Assembly (NCBI GenBank): GCA_963082975.1
Contig: OY720346.1
Span: 48,263,296 to 48,327,295, forward strand
DNA from: Labia minor
Taxonomy: Eukaryota > Arthropoda > Insecta > Dermaptera > Spongiphoridae
Length of the DNA: 64,000 nucleotides
Direction of reading: 5' to 3'
Shown here piece after piece: positions 12,386 through 22,913 of the stretch (the first letter of the stretch is position 1; the number at the start of each line of letters is the position of its first letter). The notes below the pieces were generated by a model, which searched no databases, was not told where the DNA came from, and saw only the letters and a list, made by a program, of their open reading frames with translations. The position numbers were made by a program, and so were the translations under genes.

Positions 12386-12580
12386 CAACCAATGGATGTT
12401 GGAGTGTTCAGGCCGCACAAAGAAGGTTGGAAGTAACGAGTCCATAAGTGGCGAACAAACACGATATTCAAAAAAAATTATTTCGCAAAAATGTTAAAAG
12501 AAGTTTTAGAAGAAGTTATTACTAATTCTTTACTTTCAAATGGTTTTAGAAAATGTGGACTTTATCCAGGGAATCCTTAA
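12386..12580 (+). pseudogene. pogo/Tigger-type DDE transposase, C-terminal fragment
   Basis: Reads QPMDVGVFRPHKEGWK, one in-frame stop (TAA), then RVHKWRTN and a tail ending SNGFRKCGLYPGNP and a stop at 12578-12580. The Q-P-[ML]-D-V-G-V-F-x-P-x-K segment and the Gly-Phe-x-x-C-Gly-Leu-x-Pro tail are typical of the C-terminal end of pogo/Tigger (CENP-B-like) transposases. It begins about ten bases after the P450 match ends, so a transposon insertion or its decay probably truncated the P450 copy. Terminal repeats were not found nearby. Confidence 0.8.
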
Positions 12581-13104
12581 TCCTTAAATTCTATATATAG
12601 CAGTTTTATGCAATTAGAATTTCTCCATTTCAGAATAACTGAAATAATTCTTTTTTATTTTTCCGAAAAAATTATTTTCTAAATATATGCGCTTATAAAA
12701 AATAATTCTTATTTAAATAATGCAATTATATTAATTCACCTCAGGTAAAATGACAAATAATTTTAAAATAGTTTAAGATATTAAGAAAAACGTTATTTTA
12801 TAAAAATTTTTAATATTTATATTATTCGGTAAATTTATTTTATATAACAAACGAAATATAAAAAATTATGTTATGATAAAATTTGCAACGATTAATAAAA
12901 CAAAAAGACATTGATTAGTTAATTGGGATAAAATTAAATTAATTAGACTTTTAAATTAATAAAAATTGATTAATTTCTAAAAAAAATATAACACTTAAAT
13001 TAAAATCATATAAAATTAAATTCTAAGTATATGCGCATATAAAAAATAATTCATAATTAAATAATAAAATAATTTCAATAATAAAAAATTTACTTACAAT
13101 TAAT
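12581..13104. other. AT-rich stretch with a small R2 fragment
   Basis: 12588-12622 resembles an internal piece of the R2 repeat (ATTCTATATATAGCAGTTTT). The rest is AT-rich with nothing recognisable. Confidence 0.5.
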
Positions 13105-13472
13105 ACCATGTTTGCTGGGTTTGTTTCGGATAGTATGTACTCGGATGGTATGTTGGTGTCGAGTTAGATATTTTTTTTCAAATAATTGCAGGGAATTTGG
13201 AAGGCCTGTGGGGGGGGGATCTGTGGTCATTTTTGCGGTGGCATCTATTGGGCGCCTGAAGAGTCAACCGTTTTCGCCTGCAACACGATCTAGCGTGTGG
13301 AGGCTTTCGAGGTTCACACCGTCCCATTGAGCTGGACACCCCCTGATTCTATCAATCTTTTCAAAGGTTGATAGAATTCAATATTTTGGCCATTTCTAGT
13401 AACTGTCACTTGCACTCAATGGTTGGTTTTTTCAGCCTTTTTCAGGTATTTGAAAAATCTATGAAAATATTT
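13105..13472. other. Unassigned GC-richer block
   Basis: A distinctly less AT-rich block with a poly-G run (about 13210) and the sequence GTTGATAGAATT near its end. Both strands have open frames (e.g. 13112-13330 +, 72 codons), but none resembles a family I know. Composition suggests inserted foreign or transposon DNA. It ends at the target duplication of the hAT element that follows. Confidence 0.4.
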
Positions 13473-13480
13473 CTTTTCTC

Positions 13481-14657
13481 CAGGGCTTCGAACCGTTATT
13501 TTTTTCGTTTCGGTTTTCGTTCCGGTTCAATAAAAAAAAAAAATATCAGTTCGGTTCCGGTTTTCGTTCCGGCAAAAATAACGGTTTTTTTCGGTTTTCG
13601 GTTTTCGGTTCAGCTCCGATTAATTAATTTTAAAGACCTTTTATTTGTATTAGAAATTTAGGTCGGGGTATGCCGAGTCTGCCATAAATATATAAAAATA
13701 TTTCTTGCTACCACCCTAAATCATACTACATGAATTGATACAATATAATATAAATAATAATAATTAATTAAAGGTATAATAATTAGAAGTATTTAATATA
13801 AGATGTTAATATAATTTATTAAACGGAACAAATAAGTATGAATATTTTTTTACATCCTTCTACTTTCAAACACTCAACAAACGAAACAAATTCGAATATT
13901 TAATGTTAAAGTATACAGGATTCTTGGATATATTTACTTATAATTATAACTATAATTATAAAAGATGAAAATTACTTCTAATTATCAAAATACCTTCCAA
14001 TATATTTTCATTTAAACTATTTCTATTGTCTCATAAAATAAACTTTAAACCAGAGAAAGCTCTTTCAACACTAACTTGTGTTGCAGTATCTCCTAAAACC
14101 ACCATTGCAATTTTGTTAAAATGAGGATATGTATTTTTATTTTCCTCCCAAAATTCTAAAATAAGTTTTTTACTGTCTAATCTTCGTACTTGGTCAAAGG
14201 TATTCAATATTTGTTTAAATTTATTTAATAATTTTATTTATATTTATGAATCATTTTCTTTATATCAATACATAACCCTGTAACAAATGGAATAAATAAT
14301 TTAAAAAATTAATACTATCATTAAATCAAAATATCAGTATTAAACAAACGATGAAAACATTAAATTCTGTATTGAGACTACGAGACGCTGCCAACACAAC
14401 CGAAGGGAGAGTATGACTAGGACACTAATTTTTGAAACAAAGTTTTTAGCGACACCATGCAGTGCGAGGCATAACTAATTGAAAAATTCGGGCTTGGGTG
14501 TTGCCAAAACACCTCTTGTGGCAACTCTGGATTGAACACGTACTGAACCGAAATAAACCGATATTATTTTTTCGGTTCAGCTCCGGTTTTCGTTCCGGCA
14601 AAAATAACGGTTTTTTTCGGTTTTCGGTTTTCGGTTCAGTTCCGGTTCGAAGCCCTG
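13481..14657 (-). mobile_element. hAT transposon, internally deleted, copy A (1177 bp, perfect 8-bp TSD)
   Basis: The ends are CAGGGCTTCGAACCG and its reverse complement, and CTTTTCTC is duplicated at 13473-13480 and 14658-14665. Both subterminal regions carry repeated CGGTTTTCGGTTTTCGGTT tracts, probable transposase-binding repeats. On the minus strand at about 14020-14200 is a degraded hAT dimerisation (hATC) segment with VSVERAFSGLKF-like wording; copy B at 43705 keeps it open. The rest of the transposase is gone, so movement would need a full-length partner. Frames at 13368-13661 and 14446-14692 are translations of the subterminal repeats. Confidence 0.95.
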
Positions 14658-14898
14658 CTTTTCTCCCTGTTTCCTTTTTCATTAACAATTGAATTTTGTT
14701 TATTTGAAGAAGAATGAAAAAAAGGACAAACCAACAAAAATTCCAAAGCTTTGAAAATAGATAATATCCATGTTATAGTCCACTTTAAGAAAAAAAATAC
14801 TATTAAAAATTTAGCAAATTATATACATACATTCTATTCTGATTTTTATTTCTGAGTCTTTATGAAAAATCTATTTATTTTTCTCATTACTTTAAATT

Positions 14899-15508
14899 AA
14901 ATAAGTTGACCTGTGGTCACGTGCAGACGGTTTGAAATAAATTAATTTCCAGCTACAGAAACAATTTCAAATAATTTAAATGTATCTATTAATGCAATAA
15001 AAAACAGATAGGCATATAACATAAATATTTTTAATTTTTTTTATTTATAATATTTGAGAATATGAGGCGCTGGCTGTGACGTCATGAAGGGCTGGGTGAC
15101 GTCATATAATTTTAAATTAAGAAAAAACTAATAAAGATGATTTTTCCCGAGGATAAAACCAATACAAAGTGGAGATATGTAAAAAATCGCCTCATGTGAA
15201 ATTTGGTGTGAAAATAACCCTTCCCTTCCTATCGTCGATCGGTAATACTACCACTTCCGGTTTCCGCATATTCACCAAAAGTTGATCAATGCATTAAGTA
15301 AATATACAAAATTTTATCAAATTCCGTTGAGCCGTTCAAGCTGTACCCTTCTATTATACGGACCCACAGAACGGACGGACGGACGGACATGATGCTAAAA
15401 ATACTTTTTTCTGTTAAGAAAATGCATGAATATTGGAGATATGTAAAAATCTCCACATGTGAAATTTGGTGTGAAAACAATACCTCCCTTACTATCGTCG
15501 GTCGGTAA
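14899..15508 (+). mobile_element. R1 interspersed repeat, copy 3
   Basis: Starts AATAAGTTGACCTGTGG. The 5' motif is damaged (GTGCAGACGG instead of ACCGACCGACGG). The paired TGACGTCA sites, the ACTTCCGGTTT block, a short GGAC microsatellite and the CGTCGGTCGGTAA end are present. More diverged than the other copies. Confidence 0.88.
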
Positions 15509-15739
15509 AAAAAAGATATTCAAGGTTGTAACCAAAGTTAGAAATTTTAAAGTGTATTTAGAAAAAAAATGAAACAGTGAATTTAACACAAATATTTTGT
15601 TATGTTCTAAAACATCTTATGTTTAAATAATTTAATTTTCTTGAGTTATTAAACTATAAATAAAAACCAAGATAATATAATTTTTCATTTTAATTCAAAT
15701 TTTAAAAATATTTTTTTTTTATAATTTATATAAATTTAT

Positions 15740-15790
15740 ATGTATAATGTTGTTGAATAATTAATTTATTTCAAATCGTCGGTCGGCTCT
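15740..15790 (-). repeat. R1 5'-end fragment, inverted
   Basis: AATTTATTTCAAATCGTCGGTCGG is the reverse complement of the start of R1 from its ACCGACCGACG motif. It abuts the broken piggyBac element that follows. Confidence 0.6.
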
Positions 15791-16295
15791 GTCACAGCCT
15801 TTTTTTTGTTTATTCTTGTAATACCACAACTATATGTCTTTTGCTCTAACATTTTCATAAGATTTGACATGTTAAAAATGGAGACCGAACCTGGGACGTC
15901 TACTCTCGTATCAACTTCTTCACTGAAGGTTTCGTCATAATTCGATGAGAATAAGCCTATTGATACATCGATATTCTACTCTCTTCCAAAATTGCTAAAA
16001 TTTCCTCCTCCATTAAGTCTTTATTTGAAATGCGCGACCTACTTGTCATGGTGTCTAGTCAAATTTTGAACTTGATTATATGAGCCAATAAAATTTTTTA
16101 GTGGGTAATTCATGTTTCTACACGCGGAGGCATCCCTACTAAGCAGCTGTGTAACGTCAGAGGGCGAAGTTCACGATTGCCTTTCTAACTAAGCAATATA
16201 TTTATGAAAAGTGAAACACGAGCGCTTTGGAGCGTTAAGGCCGGCAGGCGACGTTTATATTTCGAGCGTTTTAGAGCGTTAGGGCCGGCAATGGG
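15791..16295 (-). mobile_element. piggyBac-like element, internally deleted and truncated
   Basis: The right boundary is TTAA (16296-16299) followed on the minus strand by CCCATTGCCGGCC, the usual piggyBac TTAA target and C-rich terminus. Two tandem subterminal motifs (GAGCGTTAGGGCCGGCA and GAGCGTTAAGGCCGGCA) follow. A minus-strand ATG at 16049 opens an acidic N-terminus (MTSRSRISNKDLMEEEILAI...). After a one-base frameshift the reading continues as IDVSIGLFSSNYDE..., ending in an LEQKTYSCGITRIN segment. Leu-x-x-K-T-Y-x-C-G-T-x-R-x-N is characteristic of the C-terminal half of piggyBac transposases, so the catalytic middle has been deleted. The other terminus is missing; sequence stops at an R1 fragment. 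Confidence 0.8.
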
Positions 16296-16299
16296 TTAA

Positions 16300-16487
16300 T
16301 TATTTCATTATAAATAAAATAAAATTAACTAATTTATTTATTTTTCGTTAATTCAGTTAAATGTATATAATATTTTTATATTTAAATAAAAAAATAAAAA
16401 TAATCAAATATTTTAATTTTTGCCAAGGGTAAATCAAATGATATTCACACTATATTTGTATCTTTGACCTTAATTTTTATCATATAA
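16300..16487. other. AT-rich spacer
   Basis: Nothing recognisable between the piggyBac relic and the duplicated P450 promoter/first-exon segment. Confidence 0.4.
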
Positions 16488-16640
16488 TCAATCATTTAAT
16501 TTGATAATATGAATAAGATGGAAACATTCTAATAAGCATTTGGAGATAAAATGTTTATTACAATACTTCTCGGACTTTTACTCGGTTATCTATTTGAATT
16601 TGGAATAATAAATTGAAACGGAAACCTTTTCCACCAAGTA
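16488..16640 (+). pseudogene. Duplicated first exon and 5' flank of P450 gene 2 (relic exon)
   Basis: The segment matches 16978-17130, including the leader AAGATGGAAACATT, the TAAGCATTTGGA(G/A)ATAAAATG start context and the signal-anchor exon. From ATG 16551 it reads MFITILLGLLLGYLFEF, then a one-base shift puts a stop at TGA; the end LKRKPFPP survives in another frame. The donor base is changed (CCAAGTATTT instead of CAGGTATAT). Either a decayed alternative first exon or the trace of a neighbouring duplicate P450. It lies about 490 bp upstream of the real exon 1. Confidence 0.85.
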
Positions 16641-17038
16641 TTTATATATTTATTTATTCCCTATAAATTAATAACAAGAGACAATAGTAATGATAAGAGT
16701 TTACTTAATATGTTATAAAAATGTAATTTTCTTTTTATTCTTCACACACAAAACAATATTAATATAATAATAATTTATATTATATTTTTTATTGTATAAT
16801 ATAGATTTCAAATTTAAGAATTTTTGTAGTTTTTTTCTGAAAGAATTTTAATTGTAAATATTAATGTGTTAATTCGATAGGAAAATTTCTTTAATAAACT
16901 GCATATTTAGGCTGATTTTACATTTCAGATGATTATGCATTAATTTTGTTTTTATCTTATCTTATCAAATATGAAATAAATAAATTTGACATACAAATAA
17001 GATGGAAACATTTTACATAATAAGCATTTGGAAATAAA

Positions 17039-19605
17039 ATGTTTATTACGATATTTCTAGGACTATTACTTGTTTTTCTTTTTCTGACATGGCATTATAC
17101 ATGGAAACCGAAAAATTTTCCATCAGGTATATATTTATTTAATTTTTCAATAAATTATTTATTTTAAAATAGATATGATTATTGAAATTTTATTATTATA
17201 TAATTCATTATTATTATTTTTTATTTTAGATTTATTTTTTAAATAAATAATATTATTTCTAGGTCCTCCGATTTATCCAATCGTTGGTTCACTTTTTAGT
17301 ATAATTAAGCCTAATCTTTATGAACTGGTTGAGAGTTGGAGAGAAACATATGGACCAATAATTGGATTTATACTCCCTGGAAGGATATCCTATATAATTG
17401 CTGACCCAAAATTGATATTTGACATTGTAAATAAGGATGAACTTCAGGGACGATTCAGTTCTCCAACCATTGTTGAATTTCTAAAGTCTAGAGGTATTAT
17501 ACACTCGTACTCAAAATTTCATTTTGTTTTTATAAATATATATTGAATATTGAACTTATAAAGGTATTTTTCTAAATGATGGTTTGGAGTGGCAAGAATT
17601 AAAACGATTTACATTAAAAAATTTACGTGATTATGGATTCAATAAAGATAATGTTATTGAAGAGGAATTTTATAAATGGAAAAAACATACAATGTCCCAA
17701 GGAAATATCCATTGTGTAAGTCACTATATATATATATTTTTATAACGTTTTTATCATTTTTGCTTCATGTCTGTCTTTCTGTTGGCTCTTATGACAAATT
17801 TAAATCAATTTTTCATCAACTTTAAATTTAGCTAGACTTTTGAAAATTCTTATAGATATTTCAATGAATTTCTAGAAGGTATGGGGTATGGGAGAAATAT
17901 AATTTAATTATAATTAATTAATAGTAATATAATTACCAATTATTTGCCTTTAGAATTTGAATTTTCATTCACGCCATCTGACGGAAAAATATTGAGTTGG
18001 TTTTCATTTTGAAAAAATTCAAAATAATTTATAACATTTAAAAAGGAATTTTTAATTAATATAATTAATAATTTTTAAAAACACTACTTCAAAATAATAA
18101 CATTTACTGAATATAAATACATAAAGAGCAACATTTTTCGTTGTATATGAAGATATTCATCCATAAAAATTATTTTATTATTTTTAGTCCATGAGAAAAA
18201 CGTTATTTTATAAATTTTTTTTATATTTATATTATTATTTAATAACTAATCGAAAAACTATTCCAAGTTAGTTAAAGCTAAGCAAATATATAAACGTGAT
18301 GACTCTGAACTTTAAACAATTATCTATCATCTTTTTGAACTCATAGGACCTATTATTTATTCATTATGACTATTTGTTAAAGTTATGTACAGAATGGATC
18401 TTGAATGAATAAACCGATAATATAATTCATTCGTATATTAAATATCTATATTCTTATCAACAAGATAAAACTTAATAATAAAATCTTTCTCAGACTAATA
18501 TTTATTGATAATATCTACTTATTATATTTGTATTTTCTTATCAAATTTTTCTTAAACTCAATGAAAAGTTATTAAAACAAATAAAAAATGTAAAATGAAT
18601 TGCCTTTTAAAAACTGATATAACTCAGCTTAAAGTCTTTATAATTATTTGAAAATTAAATCAAAAATTGTTTATTTTTTGATGAGATTCTCGATGAAGAT
18701 TTTAATTTCTACCGACTGTATCCATTACAAGACTCATTTATATCTTGTTAAATATCTTGCATTGAAGAAATTTTTTCCTTCCATAAATAAGTAAAATAAT
18801 TAAATAAATTTAATTAGTGAATTAGGATTTGAAAAAACTTTCAATTTTCATCAAGTACAAGTTTAAATAAATATATTTGACCTTAAAAATGGTATCAAGT
18901 TCCTACCATAGGTTCGCTTCCACCAATGACTTCATATTATCATTTTTTACGGAAGTTTTGGGTCACACTCTCAAACAATCCTTTTTGTTTATATATAATA
19001 ATATAATAAATCATATATTCAAATACACTGAATCTATTCTCATTTCTTAAAGTAATTAAATTTAATTAGTAAAATATATTTGTTTTATCAATTTCAATAT
19101 TAATTTTAATGAACTAAAATCAGTTGTTAAGATAAATATTTTTTGTCGAATCCTAGGTGGATAATTTATTTAGCAATTCTTCCTTGAATATTGTATGGGA
19201 AACCATCAGTGGAAAGAAAAAATCTTACGATGATGCCGAATTCAATAAACTGATACAAACTATATATGATATGCTGCGATTCGGTACTCCGCTTGGACTA
19301 ATAAGTGATATAATGCCTTGGTTAAATAAGTTTATCCCTAAATTAACTGGTTACACAATAACATATGAAAGAGTTAATTTCTGTGTTATTTTTATAAGGG
19401 TAATACAATTTTAAATAAAATTAAAAATTAATTGTCAAAATAAATTTATAACGATATGACTAAAAAATTATAATAATTATAGAAAGAGATGGAAGAACAT
19501 CAAAAAATGTTGGATCCAGAACGACCGAAAGATTTTATGGATAGTTTCATAATTGAAATGAAAAAAGGCAATTTTACAGGTATTTATTTATTTATCTATC
19601 TATCT

Positions 19606-19652
<47 letters not shown>

Positions 19653-21220
19653 AAATTTAGTGGTTCTATCATTGGGAATGACACTCGTGACTGGCTGAAG
19701 AGTGTTGGCTCGTGTCCAGGCTCGTCTGGGTAGTTCGCAGATGGTGCAGTTGAATCGGAGTGCGACTGATGCGATTGATGTGTTCTTGGTTACAAGGCTC
19801 CCTTATATATACACCAAGGGCCCTGCTTGGGGATGTTTGGAGTGTAGGTCCGAGGCATTTCTGCCACCAAGATTCTTTCTGGCTTAAGTTTAAATTCCCA
19901 TATATATATATGTTATATAAATAAATTTATATATTTTCTTTTTAGAATATCAAATAGTGTCATCAATATTAGATCTATTAATTGCTGGTGGTGAATCAAT
20001 CAGTAATACAATTTCATTCACACTTCTTTACATGATTCTCTATCCAGAAGTTCAAAAAAAAGTACAGAATGAAATCGATAATGTCATTGGAGACACTCAA
20101 TTCTCTCTCATTGAAAAACAAAGGTACGACCTATTCACAATTATTCAACATTTATCATTAATCAATTAATCAATATTTAAAATAATTATGTTAATCCTTA
20201 GGGAATGTTAGTAAAGTAATAATTTATAAATGATTTAAATATTATAGTATAATAATTATAAAAATTGTGAAATAAAAATTTATATATATATATTATTTTT
20301 TCATATTTAAGAAATATATATTTTTAGTTGCAATCTCTAGATTTGAAGAGAAATATTACATATGAAAATAATATATCAATATTATAATAATATAAATCTT
20401 TTAACATTTTGCTTATTAAGATATAACACATTTGTTGAATACTTATATAAATTGGTCCGAGTGAGCGTCAATAATTGTATTATTCAACCTTTTTATACTA
20501 AAATTATAATTATAAGAATTTTTTAGATATATTAATGTGATGATACCTGATATATAACAAATTGTAAAAAAATAAAGAAAAAATCAGATAGCGATAAATA
20601 AAAATCGAATTTAATAATCATGCCTCCCAGTTAGTTATATAATAAAAAAAAGAATACATTTTTAAATTTTACTTTTAATAATAATATTTATATTTTTTCC
20701 AAGATTACCATATGTGGAAGCTACCCTTGCAGAAGTGAAACGGTGTAATACGATTGTTCCATTGTCTGTCCCTCGAAGAGTACTCAAGGATTTTGTTTTT
20801 GAAGGTTACCCATTCATAAAGGTGATTCTTGAAATTCATACCATATAAAATTACATATATTGTTTGATCATTTGATTTTTTATTATTCTTTTTTAGGATT
20901 CTATTGTTACATTGAATCTTTGGAGTATTTATCAAGATAAAAAGATTTGGGGCGACCCGAAAAATTTTCGTCCAGAACGTTTTATTGATGAATCAGGAAA
21001 TTTAATTCGTGATGAGAAACTGGTGTTTTTTGGATTGGGAAAACGAAAATGTTTAGGTGAATCGTTAGCTAAAAAAATGGAATTTATTTTTTTTGTCAAA
21101 CTTATGCAAGAATTTTCTGTAAATCTACCTGCTGGTGAACCAAAACCTTCTACTGTTCCAAAATCAGGATTCACATATGCCCCTGCAACATTCAATATTG
21201 AATTCACAAAAAGGAAATGA
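17039..21220 (+). CDS. Cytochrome P450, CYP2-clan type (gene 2 of 3; complete, 476 aa)
   Basis: Exons 17039-17126, 17263-17493, 17564-17715, 19157-19399, 19483-19579, 19946-20123, 20704-20821 and 20897-21220 join to 1431 nt without a stop; every intron has gt..ag ends. Residues 1-22 form the ER signal-anchor, followed by a basic/Pro-rich hinge (KPKNFPSGPPIYP, 23-35). C-helix W-Q-E-L-K has Lys for the usual Arg. I-helix AGGESI at 284-289: Glu-Ser replaces the common Glu/Asp-Thr. K-helix EVKR at 340-343; FRPERF at 393-398; haem loop FFGLGKRKCLGES with Cys421. Length suits a microsomal P450. The start is the first ATG of a hydrophobic exon aligned to gene 3. Probable role: NADPH-dependent oxidation of a lipophilic endogenous compound or xenobiotic at the ER; the substrate is not predictable. 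Closest relative in the window is gene 3. Confidence 0.95.
17716..19156 (+). other. Intron 3 of P450 gene 2 (1.44 kb)
   Basis: AT-rich, no coding segment or known repeat recognised. It is the longest intron of gene 2. The corresponding introns of gene 1 (1895-3191) and gene 3 (28600-29555) are also long, so this position has been large since before the duplications. Confidence 0.7.
19650..19890. other. GC-richer insert in intron 5 of P450 gene 2
   Basis: About 240 bp far less AT-rich than the surrounding intron, right after a (TA)n tract at 19611-19650. It begins about GGAAATTTAGTGGTTC and ends about TTCTTTCTGGCTTAAG. Small frames at 19489-19698 and 19702-19887 cross it but read across intron sequence. 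Probably an unidentified insertion or transposon fragment; no termini recognised. Confidence 0.5.
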
Positions 21221-21488
21221 AATCACTCTTAATATAAAATTTGTTTTCTCATATACCTATATGTATATAATATAATACAAACTAATAAAGTAATATTTTT
21301 CTAAAATTCACTCTATTTTACAATATAATTAGAAATCGGCTTTGAAATAGTGAAATCATATTAATTTCACGTGGCCAGAATCCTTTCATAGATATCTTCC
21401 TTGCATTCTACATAATTAATACTTACACTAACTCAACTTCGTTATATGTATATATATATATATATGTCAATATAAAGTATTATAATTA
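21221..21488. other. 3' flank of P450 gene 2
   Basis: AT-rich; contains AATATAAAATTTG and ACTAATAAAG just after the stop, possible polyadenylation context. Ends at the TA target of a mariner. Confidence 0.4.
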
Positions 21489-22066
21489 CGAGGGCAGGTC
21501 TTCAATAAGCCCATAACTTTTTGAATGAAACACAGGTTTTTGGATAAAAATTATTTTATTTTTCAACGTAGTTTACTTTTAGCTCTATACACTTCGTCCA
21601 ATGTTTCTTCAATATTTTTATCCCTTCCTAAAAATAATATTGTTGAGGACATTAAATAGATTTGTTTGTGAGATGATTTCATTGTTGGAGTCAAATCTCT
21701 TACCGTCGAGCCATTTCTTCAGGTTTGGAAACAAGAAATAGTTACTCGGGGCTAAATCCAGAGAATAAGGCGGATGAGAGAGTAATTCGTATCCCAATTC
21801 ATTAATTTCCATGGAAATTCACTTTTTTCCATTTTCTTCTCCAATCACTATGTAGCCTCCTATTAATGAATGTCAAACAAAAACTAAAAGACCCAGTTGG
21901 TACAAATTCAACAGAAGAGAGCAGATAGTTGTCTGCTGACAGGATCAGTGTTGCCATTAAATATATAATCTCTATACGCATGTTTTTACAAATAATTTCC
22001 CTAAATTAATTAAAATTAAAAGAAACTGGAAATTCAAAAAGTCACGGACTTATTGACCTGCCCTCG
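21489..22066 (-). mobile_element. mariner-like element, internally deleted, copy A (578 bp)
   Basis: Inverted termini CGAGGGCAGGTC..ATAAG..C..ACTTTTTGAAT at both ends with TA flanks (TTA|CGAGGG and CCCTCG|TATG). On the minus strand 21618-21812 encodes the C-terminal part of a mariner transposase: LGYELLSHPPYSLDLAPSNY-FLFPNLKKWLDGKRF. H-P-P-Y-S-x-D-L-A-P-S-x-Y is a mariner DD34D catalytic block; here Pro before the Asp is Leu and the Asp usual after Pro-Ser is Asn, and the N-terminal two-thirds is deleted. It cannot act alone. Confidence 0.92.
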
Positions 22067-22913
22067 TATGTTTGGAGGAATAAAAAGTATTTATAAATCC
22101 CCTCCATTGACTAACGATTCCATCCATTTTTTATGTATATATATATATAATATATATATATACCCTAAAATAATTATTCTATCTAAATATTTAAGATTTC
22201 CTGCGTTTTCAAAATATATGTAATAAAAATTTTATTTTAGATTTTTTTATATAATCATACATCAGGAAAATATTTTATAAATTAATGAAATTAATGAAAT
22301 TCAAATATAACAATATTATTTTTGTATATTTATATTTTTTATTAATAATCAAATCTGATTATACTAACAAAAATTGTAGATAGGTGTTTACAATTTTGAA
22401 AATTAAAAATTGTATTTTTATCATTACTGAGTATTACATATGTTTTTGATTAAAAATGCATCTCCATCAGGAAAAAATAATTTTTAATTGCTTGTTTTTA
22501 ATTAAATTATATATAATTATTAATTTATATATTAATAAAATTATATAATCTTTATACGCATATTTTTAAAAATAATTTCAATAAATTAATTAAAATTATA
22601 ACTTTTAGAAAAAATTTTAATGATTTTTCGATTAATTATAATCATTTATATATTAAATATATTGGGAATTGAAAGGATTAATATATTTTTTATTCCTATT
22701 TGTGGACGCACCTCGGAGGTTTACATAAATTTTTTTGCGAAAATTTAATTTCTGGTTTATTATATATATAATTTATATTATATATACATATACAAAGGTA
22801 TCATAAAATAAGAATAGTAGAATGAAATTTAAATTGTTCTTAATTTTAATATTAAATATGTAGCTACAAAATATCACTCTTTTTCAATTATTCTTTTAAT
22901 TAATTTATATTAG
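22067..22913. other. AT-rich intergenic stretch
   Basis: No gene recognised; (TA)n at about 22137-22162. Confidence 0.4.

Noticed and set aside
13368..14692. Arg/Phe-rich frames of 64-97 codons on both strands
   Set aside because: Translations of the CGGTTTTCGG subterminal repeats of the hAT element.
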